Shown here: one piece after another, positions 34,769-41,544 of the stretch | Numbering within the stretch: the first letter of the stretch is position 1 | Layout of the letters: each line of letters begins with the position of its first letter | Assembly: GCA_934101425.1 (NCBI GenBank) | Contig: CAKOQQ010000008.1 | Span: forward strand, 10,237 to 74,236 | DNA: 64,000 bases | Origin: an uncultured Bacilli bacterium | Lineage (GTDB): Bacteria; Bacillota_I; Bacilli_A; RF39; UBA660 | Direction of reading: 5' to 3' | Translations under genes and position numbers: made by a program | Notes under the pieces: model-generated | The model's database searches: none | Seen by the model: the letters and a program-made list of their open reading frames with translations, nothing else | What the model was told of the DNA's origin: nothing

Positions 34769-35084
34769 ATTTTAAATCATCAATTTGCTTCTTCAATTTT
34801 TTAGCATCATTACCAAGAATAATCTTTAATTGGTTATCAATTTCTACCATACCTTGAGCTCCCATTTTTTGAATAGCTTCTTTATTTACTAAAGATATAT
34901 CATGTAATGTTACCATAAATCTTGATTTGTTAACTTCATAACTAATAATATTTTGTTTTCCACCTAAGTTATCTATTAACTTATTAGCTTCTATTTTAAA
35001 ATCTTTTCTTTTAGATTTAATAATTGCAAATGCTATTATAACTGCTATTGCAATTATTATTATATATTGCCATAAATTTTCCAT
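34767..35084 (-). CDS. Membrane-anchored PTS EIIB-like protein lacking the phospho-cysteine
   Basis: 105 residues: a membrane helix (about 5-22) and a glucose-type EIIB domain (about 30-105) with LGGKQNI (40-46), LHDISLVNKEAIQKMGAQGM and LKIILGNDAKKL. The phosphorylated Cys of EIIB, expected between LGGKENI and TRLR, is Asn52 here, and the arginine pair is reduced to SRF. It therefore cannot take a phosphate in the usual way and may be a binding or regulatory relic. Monocistronic, with its own terminator. Confidence 0.72.
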   Translation of the reverse strand: MENLWQYIIIIAIAVIIAFAIIKSKRKDFKIEANKLIDNLGGKQNIISYEVNKSRFMVTLHDISLVNKEAIQKMGAQGMVEIDNQLKIILGNDAKKLKKQIDDLK

Positions 35085-35109
35085 TTCATCACCAATTTAA
35101 TTTTATCAC

Positions 35110-35134
35110 AAAAAAAGAAGTATTTCTACTTCTA
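35110..35134 (-). terminator. Terminator after the SPFH gene
   Basis: 7-bp stem (35116-35122 with 35127-35133) that includes the stop codon, followed by T7 on the minus strand. Confidence 0.6.
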
Positions 35135-36301
35135 ATTTAATTTTGTTCCACAATTTGCACAAAAGTTTCCACCATTACTTAAAGTTCCGCAATTTGTACA
35201 ATATTTAGGTTTTGGTGAAGATGTGCTAGTTTCTTCCTTTACTTCTTCTTTTTCTTCAGTTTGTGCACTTTCATTTGAAGTAGAAGCTGTACTAGATAAA
35301 TCCATTCTAGAATTTTCAGTATTAGCGAATGCATTATTAGTAGTATTACCCATCATTCCACCACTAGCCATGTTAACCATACCAACACCTATCATACCAG
35401 TAGCTGCTCCATTAGCATTATTTGCAGCAAGTTTAACGGCATCTGCATATCCAGATACAAGACGACCTTGTTGCATATAAGCATTACTACTTAATTCATA
35501 ATCATCAATCTTCTTATTTGATTCATCATCTAATGTAACTGATTCAATTATAAATCCAGTAATAGCCATACCACGATCTCTTATTTTTTGATCAAATACT
35601 TTTTCATCCATTACTTTCTTTATTTCATCAGTTTGACTAGGTAATTCAAGTACTGGTGCTTTATGTTCACTATTACCTAATTCATTTAAGACATTTTGGA
35701 AAGATGATTGTACTTCACTTCTCATTTGTTCACAAATCATATCTTTTTTATATACATCACTAGTACCAGCTATTTCTCTCATGAATACTGCTGGATCTGC
35801 AATTTTAAATGTATATTTACCAAAACATTTAACTTGTACTCTAAGTGGTGTTAAAGTATTTGTCATTTGATTTGGAATTGGATGACTCCAATCTTGATAA
35901 GGAACTGGTGCAGGTGTACCAAATTTATTATCAATTATTTCTTTTGAGTTAATGAAGAATACGGCTTGTTCTTTACTAACTGCTCCGTTATATACAAAAC
36001 GTGCCCACATTTCTTTAAATACTGCACCAAATTGTCCAGCAAAGAAAGATGGCGATGAAGATTCATCAAATGTATATATTCCTTCTTCTGCAGTGGCATC
36101 TAAGATTCTACCACTATCAAATATAACGGCTACTTGTCCTGGTTTTACTTCTATTGCACTATTTTTAGAAATAACACCATTTTCTGTAGTCTTTTTAACC
36201 ATTAGTGTATCATTACCTAAGTCTTCACAATTTATGAAATCTTTCCATTGATCATGGAAAGTGCTAGAAATTGCACTAGCAGCTGCTTTTATAAGTCCCA
36301 T
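35132..36301 (-). CDS. ydjI: SPFH-domain protein with C-terminal zinc ribbon, YdjI-like
   Basis: 389 residues with a YdjI-type SPFH domain (about 25-290; VKPGQVAVIFDSGRILDATA, then TPLRVQVKCFGKYTFKIADP). A glycine/methionine-rich stretch (VGMVNMASGGMMG), an acidic linker and a zinc ribbon with CTNCG and CANCG complete it. In Bacillus ydjI lies in an operon with zinc-ribbon proteins and a PspA homolog and belongs to the envelope-stress response. The next two genes upstream are matching zinc-ribbon proteins, which supports the assignment. Confidence 0.82.
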   Translation of the reverse strand: MGLIKAAASAISSTFHDQWKDFINCEDLGNDTLMVKKTTENGVISKNSAIEVKPGQVAVIFDSGRILDATAEEGIYTFDESSSPSFFAGQFGAVFKEMWARFVYNGAVSKEQAVFFINSKEIIDNKFGTPAPVPYQDWSHPIPNQMTNTLTPLRVQVKCFGKYTFKIADPAVFMREIAGTSDVYKKDMICEQMRSEVQSSFQNVLNELGNSEHKAPVLELPSQTDEIKKVMDEKVFDQKIRDRGMAITGFIIESVTLDDESNKKIDDYELSSNAYMQQGRLVSGYADAVKLAANNANGAATGMIGVGMVNMASGGMMGNTTNNAFANTENSRMDLSSTASTSNESAQTEEKEEVKEETSTSSPKPKYCTNCGTLSNGGNFCANCGTKLN

Positions 36302-36319
36302 AATTTCCTCTTTTCTATT

Positions 36320-36847
36320 TTACATCTCTATAGATGTTAAAACCCAATCATAATTTTCTATATTGAATATACTGCCACAATACTCACATTTACCACTTGT
36401 GTTAACTGATATGTTAGCTCCACAACCTGGGCATTTTCTTGCAGATGAGTTATATCCGCTATTTATAGTTTTTTCTAATGTTAAATAATTTATATTTTCT
36501 ACTCTTCTAGTATTATCACCAGATACAACATTAAATTTTTCATCTACTTTATAGTCCATATATCTAGATATTAATTTAACATTTATACATATTTTATTAT
36601 CTTTAATTTCTATATTAGTAATATTTGTATCTTTTACATTTAATTCATCATACATTTGTCTTAAGTGTTTTTCTTTTAATTCTTTTAAAATAAGCTCATA
36701 CTTCTTTTCTAAGTTATCACTTATAAAGTGTCTTACTCTATCTAAATCATCCATCATTATTGATGTATATAGCATTATAAATATGTTATTTACTTTTGTT
36801 ATAAACATTGCTTCATTAAAATCTTTATCTATACTTCTAATATCCAT
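36320..36847 (-). CDS. Tim44-like protein with zinc ribbon (YdjG/YdjH type)
   Basis: 175 residues. Helical N-terminal part (AMFITKVNNIFIMLYTSIM) and a small alpha/beta Tim44-like domain are followed by a zinc ribbon with CPGCG and CEYCG (about 138-160). It has no membrane helix, unlike its neighbour, whose C-terminal half it resembles, so the two may come from duplication. It overlaps the upstream gene by one base and precedes the SPFH gene by 18 bases. Likely partner of the SPFH protein at the membrane; role unproven. Confidence 0.65.
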   Translation of the reverse strand: MDIRSIDKDFNEAMFITKVNNIFIMLYTSIMMDDLDRVRHFISDNLEKKYELILKELKEKHLRQMYDELNVKDTNITNIEIKDNKICINVKLISRYMDYKVDEKFNVVSGDNTRRVENINYLTLEKTINSGYNSSARKCPGCGANISVNTSGKCEYCGSIFNIENYDWVLTSIEM

Positions 36848-37716
36848 TATACATTCCTTTGATTAACACATGTTTTTTTGCTCATAACATATTCTTTTGC
36901 ATCTACTACTACTACACTTCCACAGTATTCACATTTAGCCCCTGTTACTACATCTACCTTAGCTCCACAGTTTGGACAAATAGTTTCTTCGCTAGTATTT
37001 TCTTTTTTAACAAATGTAATTTCATATTCGATACTTATTTTTTTTGAACTAGAACCACGTACTACTTTATCATTTTCATCTACTACATAATCATACATTT
37101 CAACATTTAAGTATATAGAAACATTTAACATACCATTTACATTTTCAGCTTTATATACTTTTACACCTTTTAATTCAAAGTCTTTCATTATATTTTTTTG
37201 TTTCTTCATTCTTAAAACATCTAATTGCATTTTATATGAATTATATATTTCATCAGTAGTTAATTTTCTTAAAGTATCATAATCAAAATTCATCCATGCA
37301 ATTTGAATATCTTTATATTTTTCAAATACTAATGCTTTAAATTCTTCTAAAGACATACCAAGAATTTTATCATCTTCTATTTCTTTATATAATGCTTCTC
37401 TACTACTTCTTGTAGATGCTTTATATCCCGTATTATCTTTTGTAAAATATATAAATAATACTACACATATTATTACAAGTAAAAATGTAAAACTAGAGCC
37501 ACTATATGATCCAGATGAACTTCTGCTACTACCAGACCAAGAAGATCCTCCACTATCCCATGAAGACGAGCCCCCTCCGCTAGACCAAGAGCCTCCTCCT
37601 CCATCATAAGAACTATCCCATCCACTATCTGCTTTTACATTTGGTATTACAAATGTAATTGCAACTAGTGAAAAAATAGATATAATTGTAATAAATATTT
37701 TCTTCTTATTATTCAC
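36847..37716 (-). CDS. Membrane protein with Gly/Ser-rich region, Tim44-like domain and zinc ribbon
   Basis: 289 residues. A signal sequence (about 5-29) precedes a Gly/Ser/Trp-rich extracellular stretch (about 30-75). A membrane helix (about 76-92) leads to a cytoplasmic Tim44-like domain (about 110-235) and a zinc ribbon with CPNCG and CEYCG. The layout matches YdjG/H-like proteins and the low-complexity tail of TPM proteins. First gene of the three-gene block ending with the SPFH protein. Confidence 0.7.
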   Translation of the reverse strand: MNNKKKIFITIISIFSLVAITFVIPNVKADSGWDSSYDGGGGSWSSGGGSSSWDSGGSSWSGSSRSSSGSYSGSSFTFLLVIICVVLFIYFTKDNTGYKASTRSSREALYKEIEDDKILGMSLEEFKALVFEKYKDIQIAWMNFDYDTLRKLTTDEIYNSYKMQLDVLRMKKQKNIMKDFELKGVKVYKAENVNGMLNVSIYLNVEMYDYVVDENDKVVRGSSSKKISIEYEITFVKKENTSEETICPNCGAKVDVVTGAKCEYCGSVVVVDAKEYVMSKKTCVNQRNV

Positions 37717-37748
37717 GCTACCACCTATTATAATAATAACACAAACTA

Positions 37749-37793
37749 TTACATTTTTCTACAAAAAAAATGCTATAAGCATTTTAATTTGTA
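37749..37793. repeat. 45-bp direct repeat, left copy (flanks the prepilin cluster)
   Basis: Identical over 45 bases to 41500-41544. The right copy holds the last codons of gdpD and its terminator, so this copy is a displaced gdpD 3' end that also provides a terminator for the outermost prepilin gene. Confidence 0.9.
37763..37785 (-). terminator. Terminator after prepilin A (copied from gdpD)
   Basis: 8-bp stem (37767-37774 with 37778-37785) followed by T8 on the minus strand; part of the 45-bp repeat. Confidence 0.75.
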
Positions 37794-37832
37794 TAGTATA
37801 CAATTATGTAAAAAGACTTTAGCATTTTCTTT

Positions 37833-38897
37833 CTATTGTGAAATATTAGATTTTAAGACAGTTACAACTGGGCGCACACCGAAGCCTCCTATATGAGACA
37901 CGCTGAAGTAGTACAATCTGCCACCTTGACTCACGAACCAAGCGCTGGAAGAAAAGCCGGAATGTGCAGTATTTGTCCAGTATCCATAAGTACTAGAATC
38001 TGCTACATTACATCCGAATCTTGTACAATCCTTTATATTATCAAATAGCCATGCATATCTATTTGTTCCAGCATCTCCAGTGTATTGTGTTCCTAATGTG
38101 TTATTATGGAAGTAATACGCTTGATTATCCCAATTTGGATATCCTGTTATTGTTGCTATTTCTCTTGCTTCTATTAGTCTAGCATTTATACTTTTGTTCC
38201 AACTAGATGTATCACTTTTTAGTTGTTTTAATAATGTAATTGGTCCTTTACTGTTATTTCCATGAAGATCATATTCTGCTTCTGTTCCACCTGATTCAAT
38301 ATAATCTTCTTCCGATATCCATGCAACTAATGCCGTTGTATTATGGTCTAGTAGTAGGTTTACTGTATCATTTCCTTCGTCATTAAAGATATACCATCTC
38401 ATACATCCTGTTTTAGTCCCTGTAGTGCTTACTGCTTCACTACCACTACATTTCTTATTTGTTTCTGGATTATAGTATACTACTGTTCCATTTGCGTATG
38501 TAGTTACTTGTGGAATGTCTATAGTGCATTCACTTTCATTTGTTTTAGTGCTTGTTATGGTTCCATTAGATGATACTTCAATGCAGTATCCTGATATATA
38601 CATTTTACCACTTACATTACCGTTAGTATCATAACTAAGTAACCCTTTTTTTGCTTGTTCTCCATCATATTTTAATGTGTTAGTGCTTAAATCAATATTA
38701 GAATTTGTTTTATTATCCATTATATTTTTCATGTAATGTGTTTTTGCAGCACCTACAATACTTCTTGCACTTGCTTCTGCTGCACTTTTTTTAGAATCTT
38801 CTATAATATTTAATACTGCTGGTGTTGCTATTACTGCAATAACTGCTAGTATTACTATTACAGCGAGTAACTCTATTAGTGTAAATCCTTTTTTCAT
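37833..38897 (-). CDS. Type IV prepilin-like protein A with C-type-lectin-like variable tip
   Basis: 354 residues. Class III signal MKKG|FTLIELLAVIVILAV, an alpha-helical stalk (SKKSAAEASARSIVGAA) and a pilin core with paired cysteines. The C-terminal domain (about 165-354) holds WYIFNDEGNDTVNLLLDHNT, KYAWLFDN-type and GYWTNTAHSG motifs and ends GVRPVVTV. This resembles the formylglycine-enzyme/C-type-lectin fold of DUF6273-like proteins. Residues 313-343 differ strongly from the paralogs in a DGR-like pattern. Start at 38897 with GGAGGAAT, preceded by a leader ORF and attenuator. Confidence 0.88.
   Translation of the reverse strand: MKKGFTLIELLAVIVILAVIAVIATPAVLNIIEDSKKSAAEASARSIVGAAKTHYMKNIMDNKTNSNIDLSTNTLKYDGEQAKKGLLSYDTNGNVSGKMYISGYCIEVSSNGTITSTKTNESECTIDIPQVTTYANGTVVYYNPETNKKCSGSEAVSTTGTKTGCMRWYIFNDEGNDTVNLLLDHNTTALVAWISEEDYIESGGTEAEYDLHGNNSKGPITLLKQLKSDTSSWNKSINARLIEAREIATITGYPNWDNQAYYFHNNTLGTQYTGDAGTNRYAWLFDNIKDCTRFGCNVADSSTYGYWTNTAHSGFSSSAWFVSQGGRLYYFSVSHIGGFGVRPVVTVLKSNISQ
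37869..37961 (-). other. Hypervariable 3' block of prepilin A
   Basis: 31 codons aligned to the same block of prepilin D: about 19 codons differ, 15 of them with the third base unchanged. The aligned codons fit mutated AAC, AAT or AAA codons, typical of a DGR variable repeat. C-ending codons make it visibly richer in G+C than the rest of the gene. Confidence 0.65.
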
Positions 38898-38921
38898 ATA
38901 TTCCTCCTCATATAAGGTATT

Positions 38922-38964
38922 AAAAAAAATCACAAAACTCTAGGAAATTCCTAGTTCTTGTGAT
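38922..38964 (-). terminator. Attenuator terminator in the prepilin A leader
   Basis: Long stem: outer 8 bp AATCACAA/TTGTGATT, then AACT/AGTT and AGG/CCT around a small loop, followed by T8 (38929-38922) on the minus strand. It lies between the leader ORF and prepilin A; the leader stop TAG is within its 5' arm. Confidence 0.75.
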
Positions 38965-39046
38965 TTATATACATGACTAATAGGTGGTTATTAAATATTA
39001 ACCCCCCCCCACAAATATAAGAAGTATTATAATTTGTATTAGCCAT
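38951..39046 (-). CDS. Leader peptide of prepilin A with in-frame G9 tract, 31 residues
   Basis: ATG at 39046, with AAGGAAGTG upstream, opens MANTNYNTSYICGGGLIFNN followed by HLLVMYINHKN. The three Gly codons are the G9 tract (39010-39002). With 8 or 10 G the frame meets TAA within about five codons of the tract. The in-frame version stops at TAG inside the attenuator stem. Present almost unchanged before prepilin C and divergently before the Hint-prepilin. Confidence 0.6.
   Translation of the reverse strand: MANTNYNTSYICGGGLIFNNHLLVMYINHKN
39002..39010 (-). repeat. Homopolymeric G9 tract (C9 on the plus strand)
   Basis: Nine consecutive C on the plus strand, in a very AT-rich background, inside the leader ORF. 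Tracts of this length are prone to slipped-strand mispairing. Confidence 0.9.
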
Positions 39047-39069
39047 ATATTCACTTCCTTACTATATTT

Positions 39070-39098
39070 ATTATATCTTCTGATTTCGGTAATGTCAA
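39070..39098 (-). promoter_or_regulatory. Promoter of prepilin A
   Basis: TTGACA (39098-39093), 17 bases, TATAAT (39075-39070). The spacer carries CCGAAATCAG, a near-palindrome that is perfect (CCGAAATCGG) in the B and C promoters and could be an operator. Confidence 0.8.
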
Positions 39099-39127
39099 TA
39101 TTTTATAATTTTATTTATGGACATCTA

Positions 39128-40135
39128 TCAAGACATCAATAAAGCTTTATCTACAGTAATAACTGGGCGAATACCGTAATTGTCTGTATCCAAGTAGTAT
39201 CTGAAAAAGAAGCCATAGTTGTTCACGATTCCATTGAGGTAAAAATTTCCGGAATATACATTGCCTGTCCAGTATCCCTCGTTACTAGAATCTGCTACAT
39301 TACATCCAAATCTTGTACAATCTTTCGTGTTATCAAATAGCCATGCATATTTATTAGTTCCTGCTGCTCCTTCATAAGGCGTATTTGAATTTGTATGGAA
39401 ATAATATGCATCGCTTCCTGCTGTATTTCCTGTTATTCTGACGATTTCGCTTTCTTCTATTAGTCTTGGGTTTATACTTTTATTCCAAGAGCTTGTATCA
39501 CTTTCTAGTTGTGCTTTTACTTCAACTGAGTCATTAGTATTTGTACCACTTGATGCCAATGCAACAAATGCTGTCGTATTATGATCTAGTAGTAGATTAA
39601 CTATATCATTTCCTTTATCATTAAATGCATACCACCTCATACATCCTGTTTTAGTTCCAGTAGTGCTTACTGCTTCAGCACTTGTACATTTACTGTTTGT
39701 TTCTGGATTATAGTATACTACTGTTCCATTTGCGTATGTTGTTACTTGTAGAACGTCTATATCACATTCACTTTCATTTGTTTTAGTGCTTGTAATAGTT
39801 CCATCAGATGATACTTCTACACAATAACCACTTATATACATTTTTCCATATGCAGTACCATTAGTATCATAACTAAGTAATCCTTTTTTAGCTTGTTCTC
39901 CATCATATTTTAATGTGTTAGTGCTTAAATCAACATTAGAATTTGGTTTATTATCCATTAGATTTTCCATGTAATGGCTTTCTGCAGTTCTTACTATATT
40001 TCTTGCACTTGCTTCTGCTGCACTTTTTTTAGAGTCTTCAATAACATTTAATACTGCAGGGGTTGCTATTAGCGCTATTACTGCTAGTATTACTATTACT
40101 GCTAAGAGCTCTATTAATGTAAATCCTTTTTTCAT
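39128..40135 (-). CDS. Type IV prepilin-like protein B with variable tip
   Basis: 335 residues. MKKG|FTLIELL signal, stalk, pilin core and the C-type-lectin-like domain ending in GIRPVITVDKALLMS. The domain is shorter than in A, C and D because the segment after LLDHNTTAF lacks about 15 residues. Variable block at residues 295-324. Its promoter sits directly in front of the ribosome-binding site, without the leader ORF and attenuator found before A and C, so it should be expressed without that control. Confidence 0.88.
   Translation of the reverse strand: MKKGFTLIELLAVIVILAVIALIATPAVLNVIEDSKKSAAEASARNIVRTAESHYMENLMDNKPNSNVDLSTNTLKYDGEQAKKGLLSYDTNGTAYGKMYISGYCVEVSSDGTITSTKTNESECDIDVLQVTTYANGTVVYYNPETNSKCTSAEAVSTTGTKTGCMRWYAFNDKGNDIVNLLLDHNTTAFVALASSGTNTNDSVEVKAQLESDTSSWNKSINPRLIEESEIVRITGNTAGSDAYYFHTNSNTPYEGAAGTNKYAWLFDNTKDCTRFGCNVADSSNEGYWTGNVYSGNFYLNGIVNNYGFFFRYYLDTDNYGIRPVITVDKALLMS
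39164..39253 (-). other. Variable 3' block of prepilin B
   Basis: 30 codons at the position of the A and D blocks, one codon shorter. The first half follows the same pattern against D (AAT/GAT, TAC/CAC, CTC/GAC, ATC/CAC, AAC/GTC, AAC/CGC, TAT/AAT), but GCT-TGG is replaced by AAT-GGA, so it is not the product of the same template without other changes. Confidence 0.45.
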
Positions 40136-40155
40136 TTTTCCTCCTTACTATATTT

Positions 40156-40184
40156 AGTATATCTTCCGATTTCGGTAATGCCAA
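40156..40184 (-). promoter_or_regulatory. Promoter of prepilin B
   Basis: TTGGCA (40184-40179), 17 bases, TATACT (40161-40156), with CCGAAATCGG in the spacer. Homologous to the A and C promoters up to the ribosome-binding site. Confidence 0.75.
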
Positions 40185-40199
40185 TATTTTATAATTTTA

Positions 40200-41279
40200 T
40201 TATTGGGCTTCTAACTGATCTTTCAATAAAGCTTTATCTACAGTGATAACTGGGCGAACACCAAAGGTGTCTATTTCGGCTAAAACTCCTGATCCCATAC
40301 CCCCTCCGGCGCTTACTCCCCATGCTCTATAAGAATTGTTGGAATATACAGTGCCTGTCCAGTATCCATCGTTACTAGAATCTGCTACATTACATCCAAA
40401 TGTTGTACAATATTTCGTGTTATCAAATAACCATGCATATTTATTTGTTCCTGCCGCTCCTTGATAAACTATTTGTGTGTTATCATGGAAATAATAATAA
40501 TCTATACCTGCTGTCCATGTTGTGTTATTAGTTATTTTAGCTATTTCACTTGCTTCTATTAATCTAGCATTTATAGTTTTATTCCATGTGCTCGTATCAC
40601 TTTTTAGTTGTTTTAATAATGTAATTGGCCCTTTACTATTATTTCCATAGTCTCCCCATTCTGCTTCTGTTCCACCTGCTGCAATATAATCTTCTTTTGA
40701 TATCCAATCTACAGCTGCTGTTGTATTATGATCTAGTATTAAATTAACTTTAGATGATCCTTCATCATTAAATATATACCACTTCATACATCCTGTTTTT
40801 GTTCCTGTCACGCTTACTGTTTCCATTTTATGGCATGGCATGTTTATTTCAGGATTATAGATTACTACTCTTCCATTAGCATATCTTTTTTGTGGCTTTT
40901 CTATAATGCATTCATTTTCATCTGTTTTATCACTTGTAATAGTACCATTATTTAGTATTTCTACACAATAACCACTTATATGCATTTTTCCATATGCTAT
41001 TCCGTCTTCATTATAGTATAAATATCCTTTACTTGGTTTTTTTCCACTATAAGATAGTATATCACTAGATAAATCAATACCTGTTATTTCTTCATCTTTG
41101 TCTAGATTACTTGTATAATATTTTTCTGCTATGTTTTTTATCATTCTAGCATCATTTTCTGCACTTTTCTTTTTTGCATTATTTACTGTTTTCTTTACTG
41201 CTGGTACTGCTATTAGTAGTATTACTGCTAGTATTACTATTACTGCGAGTAACTCTATTAGGGTAAATCCTTTTTTCAT
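40200..41279 (-). CDS. Type IV prepilin-like protein C with variable tip
   Basis: 359 residues. MKKG|FTLIELL signal, then a stalk that diverges from the others (PAVKKTVNNAKKKSAENDAR) and a pilin core with ISGYCVEIL. The C-terminal C-type-lectin-like domain has WYIFNDEGSSKVNLILDHNT, GYWTGTVYS and GVRPVITVDKALL. The variable block is residues 313-343, glycine-rich. The most divergent of the four tip-bearing paralogs in its N-terminal half. Under a leader ORF and attenuator nearly identical to those of prepilin A. Confidence 0.88.
   Translation of the reverse strand: MKKGFTLIELLAVIVILAVILLIAVPAVKKTVNNAKKKSAENDARMIKNIAEKYYTSNLDKDEEITGIDLSSDILSYSGKKPSKGYLYYNEDGIAYGKMHISGYCVEILNNGTITSDKTDENECIIEKPQKRYANGRVVIYNPEINMPCHKMETVSVTGTKTGCMKWYIFNDEGSSKVNLILDHNTTAAVDWISKEDYIAAGGTEAEWGDYGNNSKGPITLLKQLKSDTSTWNKTINARLIEASEIAKITNNTTWTAGIDYYYFHDNTQIVYQGAAGTNKYAWLFDNTKYCTTFGCNVADSSNDGYWTGTVYSNNSYRAWGVSAGGGMGSGVLAEIDTFGVRPVITVDKALLKDQLEAQ
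40251..40343 (-). other. Variable 3' block of prepilin C
   Basis: 31 codons, same length and flanks (TCC ... CGC CCA) as in A and D. It has many A-ending codons, so the AAC-type signature is weaker here; it keeps A-W at positions 7-8. Confidence 0.4.
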
Positions 41280-41303
41280 ATATTCCTCCTCATATAAGGT
41301 ATT

Positions 41304-41346
41304 AAAAAAATCACAAAACTCTAGGAAATTCCTAGTTCTTGTGATT
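41304..41346 (-). terminator. Attenuator terminator in the prepilin C leader
   Basis: Same stem as in front of prepilin A, followed by T7 (41310-41304) on the minus strand; the leader stop lies in the 5' arm. Confidence 0.75.
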
Positions 41347-41427
41347 TATATACATGACTAATAGGTGGTTATTAAATATTAACCCCCCCCCACAAATATA
41401 AGAAGTATTATATTTTGTATTAGCCAT
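41332..41427 (-). CDS. Leader peptide of prepilin C with in-frame G9 tract, 31 residues
   Basis: ATG at 41427 after AAGGAAGTG. The peptide differs from that of prepilin A by one residue (MANTKYNT against MANTNYNT). The G9 tract is at 41391-41383. It ends at TAG in the attenuator stem. Confidence 0.6.
   Translation of the reverse strand: MANTKYNTSYICGGGLIFNNHLLVMYINHKN
41383..41391 (-). repeat. Homopolymeric G9 tract (C9 on the plus strand), second copy
   Basis: Nine C on the plus strand inside the leader ORF of prepilin C; same context and length as 39002-39010. Confidence 0.9.
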
Positions 41428-41450
41428 ATATTCACTTCCTTACTATATTT

Positions 41451-41479
41451 ATTATATCTTCCGATTTCGGTAATGTCAA
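41451..41479 (-). promoter_or_regulatory. Promoter of prepilin C
   Basis: TTGACA (41479-41474), 17 bases, TATAAT (41456-41451), with the palindrome CCGAAATCGG at 41461-41470 in the spacer. Confidence 0.8.
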
Positions 41480-41499
41480 TATTTTGTCCTATTCTAAAA

Positions 41500-41544
41500 T
41501 TACATTTTTCTACAAAAAAAATGCTATAAGCATTTTAATTTGTA
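41500..41544. repeat. 45-bp direct repeat, right copy (end of gdpD)
   Basis: Perfect match to 37749-37793. It covers the last seven gdpD codons including the stop, and the terminator (stem 41518-41525 with 41529-41536, T8). Confidence 0.9.
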
